In this document: positions 32,483 through 41,331 of the stretch, piece by piece
Layout: the number at the start of each line of letters is the position of its first letter
How positions within the stretch are numbered: the stretch's first letter is position 1
Assembly: GCA_903772945.1 (NCBI GenBank)
Contig: CAICTM010000960.1
Span: 1-41,331, forward strand
DNA from: Seminavis robusta
Lineage: Eukaryota; Bacillariophyta; Bacillariophyceae; Naviculales; Naviculaceae
Direction of reading: 5' to 3'
DNA: 41,331 nt
The notes under the pieces: model-generated
Told to the model about the DNA's origin: nothing
Database searches by the model: none
Seen by the model: the letters and a program-made list of their open reading frames with translations, nothing else
Position numbers and translations under genes: made by a program

Positions 32483-33415
32483 ATGAAGTTTAGTACGGAG
32501 CAGCTTAGTGCTGCACTTGTTGTTGTCCTTCTAACAGTTGTTGCTGCATGTTACCTCTTGGATGTGGATGTGCCGAAGAAGAAGAAGAAGAAGAACTTCG
32601 ACGGCAACGATCCTTCTGAATCGAGTGCTGCTACGGACGATACTCCCTTCCCCGTGGCAATAGACAAGGACATCCCACTCATGGCACCACCGCGTCCACC
32701 ACAGTTTGCCAATCTCTTTACTCAAGCCGTCAACAACAAGAAACAAGAAACGAAACAGCTTGCTTCGTTGGCAAGCTTTACTTTACCCCACGGAATTGTT
32801 TTGACTGCTGCCCAAGGATCCGTTGTTGATTTCAAGAGTGACATGGGTGCCATTGTGACGCCGTGCAACGAACTTCTCGCACCAGCAGACGGCATCGACA
32901 AAGCTGTGCTCAGAGCCGGTGGTTTGAATCTCAGTAACGACCGGATGTCTCTTTCGAACCTTGCCAACAAGAGCAATCAGATGGTGAAATGCCCTACTGG
33001 TCGGGCTCGGATTGTTGGACCTAACTACAAGAAGTATGGTGAGCTCGGCGTTGACAACGTGATTCATGCTGTTGGGCCTGACTTCAACGAGTATACGGAG
33101 GAAAAGTCCAAGGCGATGAGTCGTTTGCGCAATGCGTACCGAAATGCATTGGCTCTCACGGACAATAGAGGTATCGCCCATGTCGCGGTTTCCTTGATTT
33201 CCGCTGGAAAGTTTCGCGGATTGATGGACTTGGAAAGCGTTGTCACCGTCGCTGTGCGGGCCATCCGTGATTGGGCTGCAGAGCCCCAGAGAATGCAGCG
33301 CTACTCTACTACAAAGAACATTGTTCTTTGTGCCAGCACCCGTAATGATGCCGATGTTCTTGTTGCTGTTTGCGACGCTCTCTTGATTGGAGAGTACAAG
33401 ATTGCAATGAAATGA
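32483..33415 (+). CDS. Membrane-anchored macro-domain protein
   Basis: The 310-aa intronless product starts at ATG 32483. Residues 8-27 form a hydrophobic segment (LSAALVVVLLTVVAACYLL), followed by a run of lysines, so it is probably a single-pass anchor. Residues about 100-300 match a macro (ADP-ribose-binding) domain. IVTPCNELLAPADGIDKAVLRAGG aligns, in its parts, with the N-x-x-L and G-x-D-x-A-I-x-x-A-G loops, and VSLISAGKFRG with the Ile-Ser-x-Gly phosphate-binding loop. Macro domains bind or hydrolyse ADP-ribose and related nucleotides; activity here is not shown. An anchored form is unusual. Confidence 0.78.
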   Translation: MKFSTEQLSAALVVVLLTVVAACYLLDVDVPKKKKKKNFDGNDPSESSAATDDTPFPVAIDKDIPLMAPPRPPQFANLFTQAVNNKKQETKQLASLASFTLPHGIVLTAAQGSVVDFKSDMGAIVTPCNELLAPADGIDKAVLRAGGLNLSNDRMSLSNLANKSNQMVKCPTGRARIVGPNYKKYGELGVDNVIHAVGPDFNEYTEEKSKAMSRLRNAYRNALALTDNRGIAHVAVSLISAGKFRGLMDLESVVTVAVRAIRDWAAEPQRMQRYSTTKNIVLCASTRNDADVLVAVCDALLIGEYKIAMK

Positions 33416-33418
33416 AAC

Positions 33419-33789
33419 ATGAGATATATTAATAGTGGTAGTGGTTTTAAAACATAAGCAAGGTATTGGATGGAAAGTTTCTAGCTAGCTACTCTAGAGC
33501 TGCCGTCGTTACGTCGCTGACTGCTCCGAGCGCCATGGCCATGTTTTTGTTGATCAGAAGTCATAAGATGGGTAAGCCAGAGGGACTGAGTCGTGAGACT
33601 TAACACGCACCTTTTGAAGGGTTAACGCGCACCTTTTGAAGGGTTAACGCATTAGCGAAATCCAACCGATCGATCTGACCCCATTAATCGCACAATACTC
33701 GCCTTCTAGCTTTCGAGAGGACAACACAACTGCTGTTTACAAGAGAAGATGACGACGTCGCCGTTTGATTTTGGCTCACAACTTGCAGG
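33419..33789. other. Intergenic with 22-bp tandem repeat
   Basis: Two 22-bp units starting TTAACRCGCACC lie at 33600-33621 and 33622-33643, with a partial third to 33650. They are upstream of the transposase-like gene. No terminal inverted repeat could be matched to its other side. Confidence 0.55.
33600..33650. repeat. 22-bp direct repeat, 2.3 copies
   Basis: The units differ at one base and each ends CCTTTTGAAGGG. The palindromic-looking CTTTTGAAG lies inside every unit. Confidence 0.85.
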
Positions 33790-34705
33790 ATGCCTGTTGA
33801 TAAAAACGTCTTTGCCCTCCTTGGGCGGAACATTGTCGGTCGCAACGATGGAGGATTTCCCGTTGAAGACTACAGGTCGTTTTTTGGTTGCAGCGTGGAT
33901 GTGACATTCGAAGCGTGGTGCTTTGCTTTGGGCGCTCATGTTCTTGAAGACCTATTCAAAGGAGAGGGTGCATTGCAAGCTGGCTGGTATTCGAAGCAGG
34001 CCTACCTTTCGAAAGTGGGTGAAATACGTCCTCCAGCGTTTGACTGCGTATTATCCGGAGCTGGTGAGTGGGTTGTTGCAATGATGCATTGGTGCCGCGG
34101 TCGATCTAACACGATGTGCTGTGCTCCAGGTTGATCTCGATCTCCGCTTCGAAGATGACCGTGGCAGGACTTGTCTGTTGTCGTTGGATGGAACGGATTA
34201 CCGCATCAATGAGCCCATGGATGATGAAGAATTTGAGTACTACAAAGATGGAAAGCGCTTGCCATTCAACCCAAAATGGTATACGAAGAAGTTCAATGGC
34301 CCCGGTGTGCGGTATGAGATAGCAATCTGCATTCAGACGGGCAAAATCTGCTGGGCATATGGTCCCTTCCCCTGTGGCAAATGGTCTGATTCGAGAATCT
34401 TTCAGCACAATCTACAGCATCAGCTTGGAGAGAATGAGATGGTTGAAGCCGACGGAGGATATGCTGGTTTGCCTTTCGATGTACGCACTCCCAATGATAG
34501 CTTGAACGACGATGACAAGAGAGCCAAGGGGCAGGTCCGCGCCCGCCATGAGGCCATCAATCGCCGCCTCAAGCAGTGGGGAGTACTTGGCCAGAAGTTT
34601 CGCCATGAGCTGGGCTTCCACAAGACCTGCTTCCGTGCTGTGGTCATGATGACCCAGTTGTCCATCCTCGATGGCGAGGCTGTCACCTTTGGTGTTGACT
34701 ATTAG
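33790..34705 (+). CDS. PIF/Harbinger-like DDE transposase, probably decayed or domesticated
   Basis: The second exon (34121/34130-34705) carries the catalytic pattern of DDE_Tnp_4 transposases. SLDGTDYRI holds the first Asp, VEADGGYAG the second, and HEAINRRLKQW the Glu. The first open segment (33790 on) contains EDYRSFFGCSVDV, resembling the N-terminal FRxFFGxS motif of this family. The stretch normally between them seems much shortened. The splice junction is unresolved: the strong donor GTGAGTG at 34064 joined to the strong acceptor GCTCCAG at 34129 gives an immediate stop. The in-frame options are donor GTATTATCC at 34048 with that acceptor, or donor 34064 with GAAG at 34154. No terminal inverted repeats or TSD were found, so the unit may be a relic or a host gene derived from a transposase. 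Confidence 0.6.
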
Positions 34706-35394
34706 GTTTAGTGGTAAACGTAGTGGTGGTGGTTATTGATGGTTTGTAGAGCCAGCTTTGACTAGACTAGACCATAGATAGCCGACAATGACCATGGGAT
34801 GGGCCACCAAAATTGACCATTTCCTTCTTCCCAGCATCATCCCCATGCGAAGATTGAGCACCAGTGGAAGTTGAAGTGTGAAACAGATCGGATTTTTTGA
34901 AATGGTACATGTAACACCTGAATTACAAAGCGGTTCCCCTGTTCCCGCCGGACACGAATCGAATGATTCAAACGGAACGATGTACCAGGTACAGTATTCT
35001 AATTCCTTGGCTTCAATGGACACGCGCCCTCAGCAGCCTTCAAATTTCCGGGGGCTGCCGACTTCCAACCAGCACTTTGGTTGCTTGGACCCGATACCAC
35101 GATCGAGGTAGACACCACCACAAGACCAAACACAAACATTGCTCGCTGCCCGATACGGAACCTTGGCTTCGACAGCCGCCCTTCAACCAATCGAGCAAGG
35201 ACGTGTTTCTACCCATCTTGTAAACCCGCCCTCAGCCGATCGAGCAAAGTAGTTCTATCCAGCTTCTCCGAAGTCTAAGCGCAACACACTCAGCAAAAGC
35301 AAACATCGAGGCAACGCGACCCCACAATCCTAAGGATCGAAGCAGCGAGAGTGAACAAAAACGAGCTCAGCAATCAAACTCGGCCAATTCAATT
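34706..35394. other. Intergenic and copy 3 5' flank
   Basis: It begins with a TGACTAGAC/TGACCA-containing stretch (about 34758-34822) and ends in an AC-rich leader typical of a 5' UTR before the copy 3 ATG. No gene is recognised. Confidence 0.5.
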
Positions 35395-38300
35395 ATGAAG
35401 ATCTTCTCAACTATATTAGAAGCCCTCAGCCATCATGCAACGGAAACTCCTGATAAGGTTGTATTTACCTGGGTAGACAACAAGTGTCACGAACAGAACA
35501 AGATAACATTCAAACAGCTGGAGGAAGCATCCAATGCTGTGGCGGCTCATCTCCTCAAGTTGGGATGCAAAAAGGGGGACCGCGTCATGGTGGCATATCC
35601 CTTTGGCCTCGAGTTCTTGGCTGGAATGTTTGGAGCCATGAAATTTGGAGTCATCCCTTGCTCTATCTATCCACCAAACCCCAATCAGCTCAAAACAGAA
35701 ATGCCCAAATTCCGTGGACTTGCAGAGGATGCCGGAGCCAAGTACGCCCTCTCTACCAAAGCATTTGCCACTGTGATGGCTACATCGAGTATCCTTTATA
35801 AAACAGGTGTCAAGTGGATTGGGACCGACAGACTCCCTATCAAAAAGAAGCATTCAAATAAGCCAAATGCTTATGAGACATACATGGGAGAACCAAATGA
35901 TATCTGTTTCATCCAGTACACTTCCGGCAGTACAGGTCGACCCAAAGGAGTCATGATCACTCACCACAACCTGGCAGAAAATTGCAGGGAAATTGGTGAT
36001 TCAATCAACTTGACTCCAACTTCGTTGACTGCATCATGGGTACCTCAATATCATGGTATGTACCAGATAATCAATGAATGGCATGGCATGGTTGCATCTC
36101 TCAATATTCTAACACTCATTGCTGTACTCAACAATTATAGACATGGGACTTGTGGGTGGTTTTATGGCAACACTATATGCTGGTGACCAGCTTGTTATGT
36201 CTTCACCCCTCGACTTCCTGGCCAAACCGCTTCTTTGGGCTGATTTGATTGAGAAATACCAGGCAACTCATACCTGTGCCCCTAACTTTGCCTATGCACT
36301 GCTCCTTAAGCGATTGAAGCAAGCCAATAGGAAATACGATTGGAGCTGTGTTCAGTACGCCATGTTTGGTGCTGAACCTACACAGCAAAGTGTGGTGGAG
36401 GAAGTGGCTACAACCCTAGCTGTGAAGCCTGAGAATGTTTACAATCTCTATGGCCTTGCTGAGTCGGTGGTGTGGCTCACAGGAGGACCTGCAGTCCCAG
36501 ACACCAAAGGCCTTGTGTGCTGTGGAAAGGTAGACTCCCCAACTTTAAAGCTTCGAATTGTCCAGGATGGAAAAGAGGCGGAGGAGGGACATGTTGGAAC
36601 CATCTGGGTCCAGTCGCCCCGTGTTGCTGCTGGGTACTTTGGCCAGCCAGAGCTGACCAGATGCACATTTTCAAATGTCCTCCCCAATTATGATGGAACC
36701 TGGCTTGACACTGGTGATTTGGGCAAGGTGGTTGATGGGCAGCTCTATGTCACCGGCAGAGTCAAAGATGTCATCATCATCAATGGCAAGAATTACTACC
36801 CAACAGATGTGGAGCTTTCTGTTGATTCAACATTTGGTCATCTTGTGCGTCCAGGAAGAACAACTGCCTTTCAGTACAGAGAAGACAGTATTGGCATTAC
36901 TGCTGAGCCGAGAAAGGATTTTGACAAGTCAGCTAACAAACATTTGGCTATTCAGATAGCTAACCATGTCTCCCAAGCACATGGGTTGTTTGTCTCGGAG
37001 GTTGTTGTTCTGAAACCAGGAGTGACTCCAAAGACAACATCAGGCAAACTGAAGAGGAGTGAGGTTCGGCAAACGACTGTTGCGAATGATTGGAAGACAT
37101 CTTCTATGATCCTAAGGTTTCAGCGACATGATGGTGCCATTCCCTTGGAAAAGGAAGGGGTCGTCAAAAAAAGCTCTAAAGGGAACCTGATGGCACAGCC
37201 TTGCAGTGTTGTCACAGAGGCAACAGAGTTTGAATCTTCAGAACAGCTGAATCCAATTGAGTCCCACTTTACAACTTCGCCAAAGCACTTCCAAAGCTTG
37301 GTCATCTCCATCTTTGGTTCAGAGGTTGACACATCGAAGTCATGGGCTGAGAATGGAATGACATCACTCAAGAGCGTTGAGCTGAGGAACAGTGTGGAGG
37401 AGGAGTTCCATGTAGTGCTTCCCGTGAACTTTGAACAACTCTATACAACACCAGTGGAGCTCCATGAGTTCCTGGCTTCATCTGAGGGAAAGTGCTTTCC
37501 TAAGCAAAACAAGTACAACCAACCTGACTCTGACTGGAACTCATCCAGATCCAGGCTGGGCAAGGTGCAACTTGGAGTTATCCAAGCCCTTGGATCAACT
37601 CTGATCCTTCTCTTAGTCTTGCTTTCGGGTGTTCCATCCTACTTCCTAGTATCCTGGGTACTGGACCAATGTGCCTCAGCTGAAGATAGAGAGTGCCAGA
37701 TAATTTGGGGTCTTATGCCCATGACCTTTCCTCTCTTTCTCCTATCATTCTCATTGGTTGTGGTGCTATTCAAGGTCTGTGTTGTTGGGAAATACCTACC
37801 AATGAAATTTGGACTCCTATCATGGGATTACATCCGTTGGTGGTATGTGGACAGACTTGTGGAAGTCTGGGAGTCTATTGTTGGACAATTCCTTCTAGAA
37901 ACCAAGTTCATTTGGATCTTTTACCGGCTGCTTGGTGCTGACCTGGCTTGGTCGGCCAAGATTGAATCCTATGTCCGCGAATTTGACCTCGTAAAGGTGG
38001 ACAGCAATGCAACGATTGCACATCCTTTGAAGTGCAGAAAATTCTCCCAGTCCTTAGAAGAGGCAAGCCCTAAGATGACATTCTATCCTATTGTTGTTGG
38101 AAAGAACTGCAAGGTCTCTGGCATGATTGGCCCTGGGGCCAAGATTGGAGATGGCAGCAAGGTGGAGAAGCTCTCTGCTGTTGAAGAGGGAGCCTTGGTA
38201 CCAAATGGGGTCGTTGCTAGGGGAAACCCAGCTTATAACGCTGGCTCATTTAAGCAGCATCAAGAATCAAACGTCTTGGCAGAGTCAGTGTTAGATGTCT

Positions 38301-39574
38301 TCAAGATGGTCTGGGCAATCTCTGAGGCATACCATTTTTTTTCACTATCCTCCCTGGTCCATTTTACACTCAACAGCGTCCTGCCCTCATGGAGATATGG
38401 TGGCGTTCTTCATTGGCTTCTCTTGTTTCCATTGACATCCTTCCTTGCCCTCCTCACAAGCATTGCCCTCAAATGGATTCTGATTGGTAAACGAGATCCA
38501 TCCGATGAATATGAAGGTTCACACTACCGTCGGGCAACAAATTGGGCTTGCGACTTCCACTTCCGTGTGGCTGCTTGGACTCTTGCTCCTTTCTTTGGCC
38601 AGTCTAGACTATGGACCATCATCCTTTACCTTCATGGTCTTGATGTTGATATTGAATCAAACCTCAACAACCCATACTTTATCTTCTTCCCTTCCAAGGT
38701 TGATTTTGTGAAGGTCCGCAAGTCATTTGTTGCAACCATTTCTCTTGACTTGACCGAACGCGGGGGCTCCAAGATTGAGATCATCAACAGCAGCGTTGGA
38801 TATAATGTCAATGTCCATGCTGGTGTCAAAATAATGAAATCAAAGATCCCACCAAGATCAGATGTGTCTGACAGTGTGTACAACTTGAACCAATCCAGGA
38901 AGGCGCAGAAGCCTACCAGTTTGATTATGGATTTGTTCCTTCCTGAAGTGTTGCAGCTTCTTCTCAATGTGGTGATTTTTGCCTCTTTCATTCCTACTTA
39001 TGAGATTGGCCTTGCTGCCACAGAAAGTTCTTCCATTGCCATTGCTGCGAGTGGGCTTGCTGCGGCCTTTGTCCTTCAATTGTTCCTGTGGGTTCTTTTG
39101 ACCCGACTTGTTGAAAGGTTGCTGTTGATCCTTCCAGGTCGTGCTCAGCAGAGTTTCTTTGGCATCTACATCAACCATGTTTGGTTATTCAACGTGGGGA
39201 ATTGGCTTGTTTTGCTTCTTTATGGAACACCCATGTTTGCCTACTATGCTCGCATGATGGGAGCTGAGGTGGATGGTGACCTCTGGTACTTTGGAAATGC
39301 TCTCTATGAGTACAGCAAGCTTCACTTCAAAGGCAGTGTCATTGTGGACAGCTCCAGCTTGAACGGTCATTACATTGATTGCAGTGGGCTCACCATTGAT
39401 GATACTTATGTGTCAGGCCTGATTCATCCTGGATGCTTCGCTGTGGCTGGAGCAGCAGTCTCTGGGCCTGAAACTGGTCCATGGAAAGTATTCCTCAGAA
39501 CTGATGACAACAAAGATTCTGTGGATGTTGAGTGGGGGAGTGAAGGTAGTTCCCAGGAAATCCTTGAGGGCTAA
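35395..39574 (+). CDS. Copy 3: FAAL-like adenylation / carrier / Pls-like membrane enzyme
   Basis: Exons are 35395..36055 and 36141..39574, giving 1364 aa. The 85-bp intron (GTATGTACC...AACAATTATAG) splits HDMGL exactly as in the other copies. All adenylation motifs (YTSGSTGRPKG, HDMGLVGG, YGLAE, TGDLG, GRVKDVIIINGKNYYP, TTSGKLKR) and the carrier motif ENGMTSLKSVEL with its serine are intact. The tail has the same membrane segments and three beta-helix-like modules. Its adenylation domain is closest to copy 2, its linker, carrier domain and most of the tail to copy 1, with a short copy-2-like patch (NKYNQPDSDWNSSRSR) after the carrier domain. It has the longest C-terminus of the three. It is on the opposite strand from copies 1 and 2. 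Confidence 0.88.
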
Positions 39575-39681
39575 AGTGTTAGTGGGCAACCCTTTGAACC
39601 TTGATTTGGCTGGCTGGTGTTGTTTTGTGGTGCACTACAAAGTCAATACAAGTGATGTCTAATGAATCGCTAGTAGCCTTA

Positions 39682-41331
39682 CTAACCAACTACCTCGCGA
39701 ATCGTATGAACCAACCCATCCGCGCTTAGGTCATCCAGCAGTAGATAGTCCGCGTTGAGGCGCTGAGCCAGCTCTTTGCCGCGGCCGACCCGAACCATTC
39801 CTGTTTCGGTATCCAGAAACAGTGTAGGAATGGCAAGGTCGGCGAGTTGTGCCGCGGCCTGTTCTGTTTGCGCCCATGCATCGCCGCTGGTATCGGGTAG
39901 CGGCACATTTGCCTTGCCATCACTTAATACGATGAGTAGCATTGGCTGTTGTTCAGTTTGATGTCGGCCAAGACGGTGCACTGCTTCATGGGCGACCACC
40001 AACGCATGTGCCAGAGGTGTTCGCCCACCCGTGGGGAGACGCTTCAATTGTTGTTCCGCCAGTTCCACACTCCGTGTGGGTTCCAAAAGCACTTCGGCCT
40101 TTAATCCCCGAAAGGCAATGACACCCACAGAGTCTCGCTGTTGATATGCATCCGTGAGAAGAGCCAAGACTGCCCCCTTGACTGTTTCCATGCGCTGTCG
40201 GGCAGACATGGACCCCGATGCGTCCACCACGAACAGAATGAGGGTATCCGTGGTGGCATGGCGTACTTTTCGTCTCCAATTTTCGGGTTTGATAATCGTC
40301 GCGCCGGTATCCGGATCGAGACCATTGACGGCAGCTGCTCTGAGAGTTGCATCGAGGGCAATATCTTGTGGCTTGTCGGTTGGTACGGACCGGACGTAGT
40401 GCCCCTGCTTGTTCTGTTGCGAGTTTGTTACGGTATTGCGCCGACCTGTTCCTGGTTGACCTTGTTGTTTCTTGGCTAGTTTGATTCTTTTGATTTGTTC
40501 GGGTTTGCTAGCCTTAAATGTCTCCATCTGGTTGCCTTCACCATTCCTGTCATCGTTATCGTTATCCGTGTTCTTGTCCTGGTTGTTAGAAGACGATGAC
40601 GGCGCTGACTCGGATGATCCGTATCCTGTACCTTCGCGATTATCATTTTGTTCTTGCGGTTGTGGTTGCTGCTGTTCTTGTTCTTGTTGATCCATATTAT
40701 TCTTGTCGGGTGGACTATTGTCGTTGTTGTTGTGATTATTGATCAACTCTTCCAACATTTCCTCTGTTTGTTGCTTGGATTGCGGCGACTCGAAGGGTTT
40801 CTTGCGTTTGCGGTGCGGCAATACCCATTGGGCCGCTTGTTTAATATCGGCGGGAGCAACTTGCAGTCTGCCTTCCCAAGCTGCTAATGCGGTTGCCGTC
40901 TTGTAAAGCGTAATGTCAGCTCTGAGACTGTCCACGTGCATTTCGGTGCAAATGGTGCTAATGAGGAGCAGCAATTCATCTTTCAAAATGACTTTTGTAA
41001 GTCGTTCTTGGGCAGCAACCACCTGTTGCGTGAGTAATGTGGAAGACTGCTGCCATGCTTGTTGAAAGAGTGCAGGATCCCGTTCAAAAGTGATCCGTTG
41101 TCGGACCACCTCACATCGTTGCCTTGGATCTCGCGGAGCCTGCACATCCACCATGAGGCCAAAGCGATCCAAGAGTTGAGGTCTTAAATCGCCCTCTTCC
41201 GGGTTCATGGTCCCAATCAACATGAATTTCGCGTCATGCTTTAGAGTAATGCCTTCCCGTTGAATGGTATTGACTCCCATGGCTGCTGCATCCAACAGTA
41301 CGTCGACTAAATGAGGCGGCAGCAGGTTGAC
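39682..41331 (-). CDS. ChlI-ChlD fusion chelatase subunit, 5' part beyond window
   Basis: The frame enters from beyond the right edge (the first visible residues [19 protein letters not shown] follow a Walker B motif) and ends at 39682; 549 codons are visible. The N-terminal part is a ChlI-type AAA+ domain, with [20 protein letters not shown] carrying sensor 1 and the arginine finger. It is followed by a Gln/Asn/Asp-rich linker of about 90 residues and a von Willebrand A domain with the MIDAS motif DASGS. This I-D fusion is the layout of bacterial cobaltochelatase/magnesium chelatase subunits that work with CobN or ChlH, rather than of plant ChlD, whose AAA+ domain is more degenerate. It may supply Mg-chelatase activity in chlorophyll synthesis or act on a corrinoid-like substrate. 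No intron is visible. Walker A and any targeting peptide lie outside the window. Confidence 0.85.
   Translation of the reverse strand, partial: VNLLPPHLVDVLLDAAAMGVNTIQREGITLKHDAKFMLIGTMNPEEGDLRPQLLDRFGLMVDVQAPRDPRQRCEVVRQRITFERDPALFQQAWQQSSTLLTQQVVAAQERLTKVILKDELLLLISTICTEMHVDSLRADITLYKTATALAAWEGRLQVAPADIKQAAQWVLPHRKRKKPFESPQSKQQTEEMLEELINNHNNNDNSPPDKNNMDQQEQEQQQPQPQEQNDNREGTGYGSSESAPSSSSNNQDKNTDNDNDDRNGEGNQMETFKASKPEQIKRIKLAKKQQGQPGTGRRNTVTNSQQNKQGHYVRSVPTDKPQDIALDATLRAAAVNGLDPDTGATIIKPENWRRKVRHATTDTLILFVVDASGSMSARQRMETVKGAVLALLTDAYQQRDSVGVIAFRGLKAEVLLEPTRSVELAEQQLKRLPTGGRTPLAHALVVAHEAVHRLGRHQTEQQPMLLIVLSDGKANVPLPDTSGDAWAQTEQAAAQLADLAIPTLFLDTETGMVRVGRGKELAQRLNADYLLLDDLSADGLVHTIREVVG

Overview
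The window looks like nuclear DNA of a photosynthetic stramenopile, most likely a diatom. The genes are well spaced on both strands. They carry short GT-AG introns of 66-211 bp. One gene has a bipartite plastid-type presequence (signal peptide with Phe at +1), one appears to be a selenoprotein with a 3'-UTR SECIS element, and intergenic DNA is full of short palindromic words (TAGCTA, CCGGTA, GGTACC). The diatom assignment is inference; there is no rRNA or organellar marker here.

The dominant theme is a family of three paralogous ~1350-residue enzymes at about 1.9-6.1 kb (-), 17.3-21.5 kb (-) and 35.4-39.6 kb (+). Each reads as a fatty-acyl-AMP ligase-like adenylation domain, one phosphopantetheine carrier domain, and a long membrane region with three left-handed beta-helix-like soluble modules. 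That last part resembles the C-terminal half of bacterial epsilon-poly-lysine synthetase (Pls). All three have exon 1 of exactly 661 bp and one phase-1 intron that splits the His-Asp of the HDMGL motif. Copy 3 is a mosaic of copies 1 and 2. A 319-bp MITE-like element with 18-bp terminal inverted repeats and an 8-bp target duplication sits just upstream of copy 2.

Between the paralogues are, left to right: a membrane-anchored SAM methyltransferase (7.2-8.6 kb); a divergent pair of unrecognised proteins, one with a central hydrophobic hairpin and one with 25 perfect-register heptads plus a hydrophobic segment (9.3-12.6 kb); a large 2OG-Fe(II) oxygenase-type gene broken by two in-frame stops (13.2-16.4 kb); an AhpD-like protein whose CxxC second cysteine is an in-frame TGA, followed by a SECIS-like hairpin (24.1-25.6 kb); an F-box-like protein (25.9-26.7 kb); a fasciclin protein with a plastid-type leader (28.0-28.6 kb); an acidic, proline-rich protein of unknown function (29.8-31.9 kb); a membrane-anchored macro-domain protein (32.5-33.4 kb), separated from it by a 10-bp-period TGACCAC array; and a PIF/Harbinger-like transposase gene (33.8-34.7 kb). 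The right edge holds the 3' part of a bacterial-type ChlI-ChlD (cobalto-/magnesium-chelatase) fusion gene.

The most notable items are the CxxU AhpD-like selenoprotein with its SECIS, and the acyl-ligase/carrier/Pls-like family with its active-site-splitting intron and mosaic third copy. No tRNA, rRNA or CRISPR array was seen.
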